From Bacteroidetes bacterium UBA1947 (GTDB lineage: Bacteria; Bacteroidota; Bacteroidia; Chitinophagales; Chitinophagaceae), in contig DDET01000061.1 in NCBI GenBank assembly GCA_002336915.1, positions 62,001 through 126,000 of the forward strand: a stretch of DNA of 64,000 nucleotides, read 5' to 3'. A program made the position numbers and the translations under genes. The notes below the pieces were generated by a model that saw only the letters and a program-made list of their open reading frames with translations, made no database searches and was not told the origin of the DNA. Of this stretch, positions 63,076 to 64,000 are shown one piece after another (position 1 is the first letter of the stretch; the number at the start of each line of letters is the position of its first letter).

Positions 63076-64000
63076 ATGCGCAACTCCTTCAGTAAGATCA
63101 TCATCTTACTGGTATTCTTAACCGGCATATCCAGCTACTCTTTTGCTCAGCCCATTATATATGATGGCGGCAGGATTCTTATTGGCGACCAGGTATTTAT
63201 CCTTAACGATAGTCTTAATAGATACAGTCTCGGGGAGGCGGTAAGTTCGCAGGCTTTTTATAAGAGCAAAGACAAGGCGCCTAATTTCGATATATCTTCC
63301 TCTACTTACTGGATAAAGTTCTCCATTCAGAACAAGACAAAATACAACCGTCTTTTTTTAGACCTGGAATATGCGCTGGTTGATACCTGCAACCTGTATA
63401 GGGTAGAAGGCAATGACATCGTATTGCTCCAGGCCATGGGCGCGGCGCAGGAGTTCAATAAAAGAAAGTACAAGGATCCCGACTTCGTTTTTGATATCGA
63501 CCTTGTTAAAGACTCGGTTGGGGAATACATACTCAAAATAAAGAGCTCGGAGCAACTGCTTACACCGCTGATACTCGGCAACCCGCAGTCCATATCCGAA
63601 GACAAGAGCACTAAGGATGTTATATATGGTATCCTTATGGGCATACTGCTCGTAATGATGCTGTACAACTTCTTTGTCTATCTCTCCACCAAAGACAGGA
63701 GCTATCTCTATTATGTGCTGTATATCCTGTTCATAGGTTTGGCACAGGTCACTATCACGGGTTATGCTTACAAGTACCTGTTTCCCGGCAGTCCGGCATC
63801 ATTCAACTTTTTGTACATCACTTTCCCGGCGTTGGCAGGCGTATTTGCCCTGTCCTTTATGCGTTCGTTCCTGAATACAGCTAAGAGTGCACCGAGGCTC
63901 GACAAGGTTGCCATCTTCGTGATGCTGCTATACGCTACTGCACCTTTTATTCGCCTCGCAGGCAACGACAATATCAGTTCAAGGTTCATAGATATTTCAG
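63076..64000 (+). CDS. 7TMR-DISM sensor protein, N-terminal part (cut by window end)
   Basis: From ATG 63076 the frame is open to the window end (308 residues). It has a signal peptide (about residues 1-24), an extracellular 7TMR-DISMED2-type beta domain (about 40-170, STYWIKFSIQNKT, LFLDLEYALVDTCNLY) and the start of the seven-helix region (GILMGILLVMMLYNFFVYLSTKD, LYYVLYILFIGLAQVTITGYAYKYL). Such proteins end in a histidine kinase, a diguanylate cyclase or other output beyond the window. It starts eight bases after the acetyltransferase gene, so it belongs to the same unit. Confidence 0.82.
   Translation, partial: MRNSFSKIIILLVFLTGISSYSFAQPIIYDGGRILIGDQVFILNDSLNRYSLGEAVSSQAFYKSKDKAPNFDISSSTYWIKFSIQNKTKYNRLFLDLEYALVDTCNLYRVEGNDIVLLQAMGAAQEFNKRKYKDPDFVFDIDLVKDSVGEYILKIKSSEQLLTPLILGNPQSISEDKSTKDVIYGILMGILLVMMLYNFFVYLSTKDRSYLYYVLYILFIGLAQVTITGYAYKYLFPGSPASFNFLYITFPALAGVFALSFMRSFLNTAKSAPRLDKVAIFVMLLYATAPFIRLAGNDNISSRFIDIS

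Overview
The window reads as a chromosomal segment of a Bacteroidota bacterium, most like Chitinophagaceae. The evidence is two secreted proteins with C-terminal type IX secretion (Por) sorting domains, a Bacteroidota-type (subtype iii) type VI secretion system (T6SS) with tssN, tssO and tssP, a TolB-like outer-membrane barrel remnant of a kind common in this family, and sparse TAnnTTTG promoter-like elements. No rRNA, tRNA or CRISPR array was recognised. All family names come from reading the sequence; no database search was possible.

Layout. 1-4.8 kb: edge of a PaaI-like thioesterase, a T9SS-secreted PKD protein, a minus-strand unit of an MFS transporter and two membrane proteins, and a short DUF1697 protein. 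4.9-13.9 kb: a decayed island. A very large SpvB/Tc-toxin-B/RHS protein is interrupted by two in-frame stops and one frameshift before its C-terminal toxin-like domain. A candidate immunity gene follows, then a 5'-truncated and frameshifted outer-membrane barrel fragment. 13.9-19.4 kb: minus-strand envelope and stress genes (YtxH, L,D-transpeptidase, two double-domain universal stress proteins) and an NHL-repeat T9SS protein. 19.4-24.1 kb: htpG, a small unknown gene, a GH24 lysozyme and a lytic transglycosylase.

24.1-40.9 kb: a T6SS-iii locus. Minus strand: clpV (tssH), tssB, an Hcp with a C-terminal extension, tssC, and separately hcp, vgrG and PAAR. Plus strand: tssG, tssN, tssK, tssO, tssP, tssE and tssF, with a TraN/DUF4138-like secreted protein containing a repeat-rich linker lying between clpV and PAAR. 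tssQ and tssR were not recognised, so the outer part of the trans-envelope complex may be divergent, supplied from elsewhere, or built from the TraN-like protein.

41.2-58.4 kb: a glycan or glycolipid locus made of two convergent operons. Each starts with one of two paralogous Wzz-like proteins. The plus arm carries three radical SAM enzymes, two methyltransferases and a glycosyltransferase. The minus arm carries flippase, polymerase/ligase, nucleotidyltransferase, methyltransferase, amidohydrolase and glycosyltransferase. Two further glycosyltransferases follow. No initiating sugar-phosphate transferase, nucleotide-sugar enzyme or outer-membrane export gene was seen.

58.6-64 kb: a secreted DUF922-like protein with an HExxH motif, a single-domain response regulator, and a plus-strand unit of an E1-like/nitroreductase fusion (Rv1355c type), an acetyltransferase and a 7TMR-DISM sensor cut by the window end.
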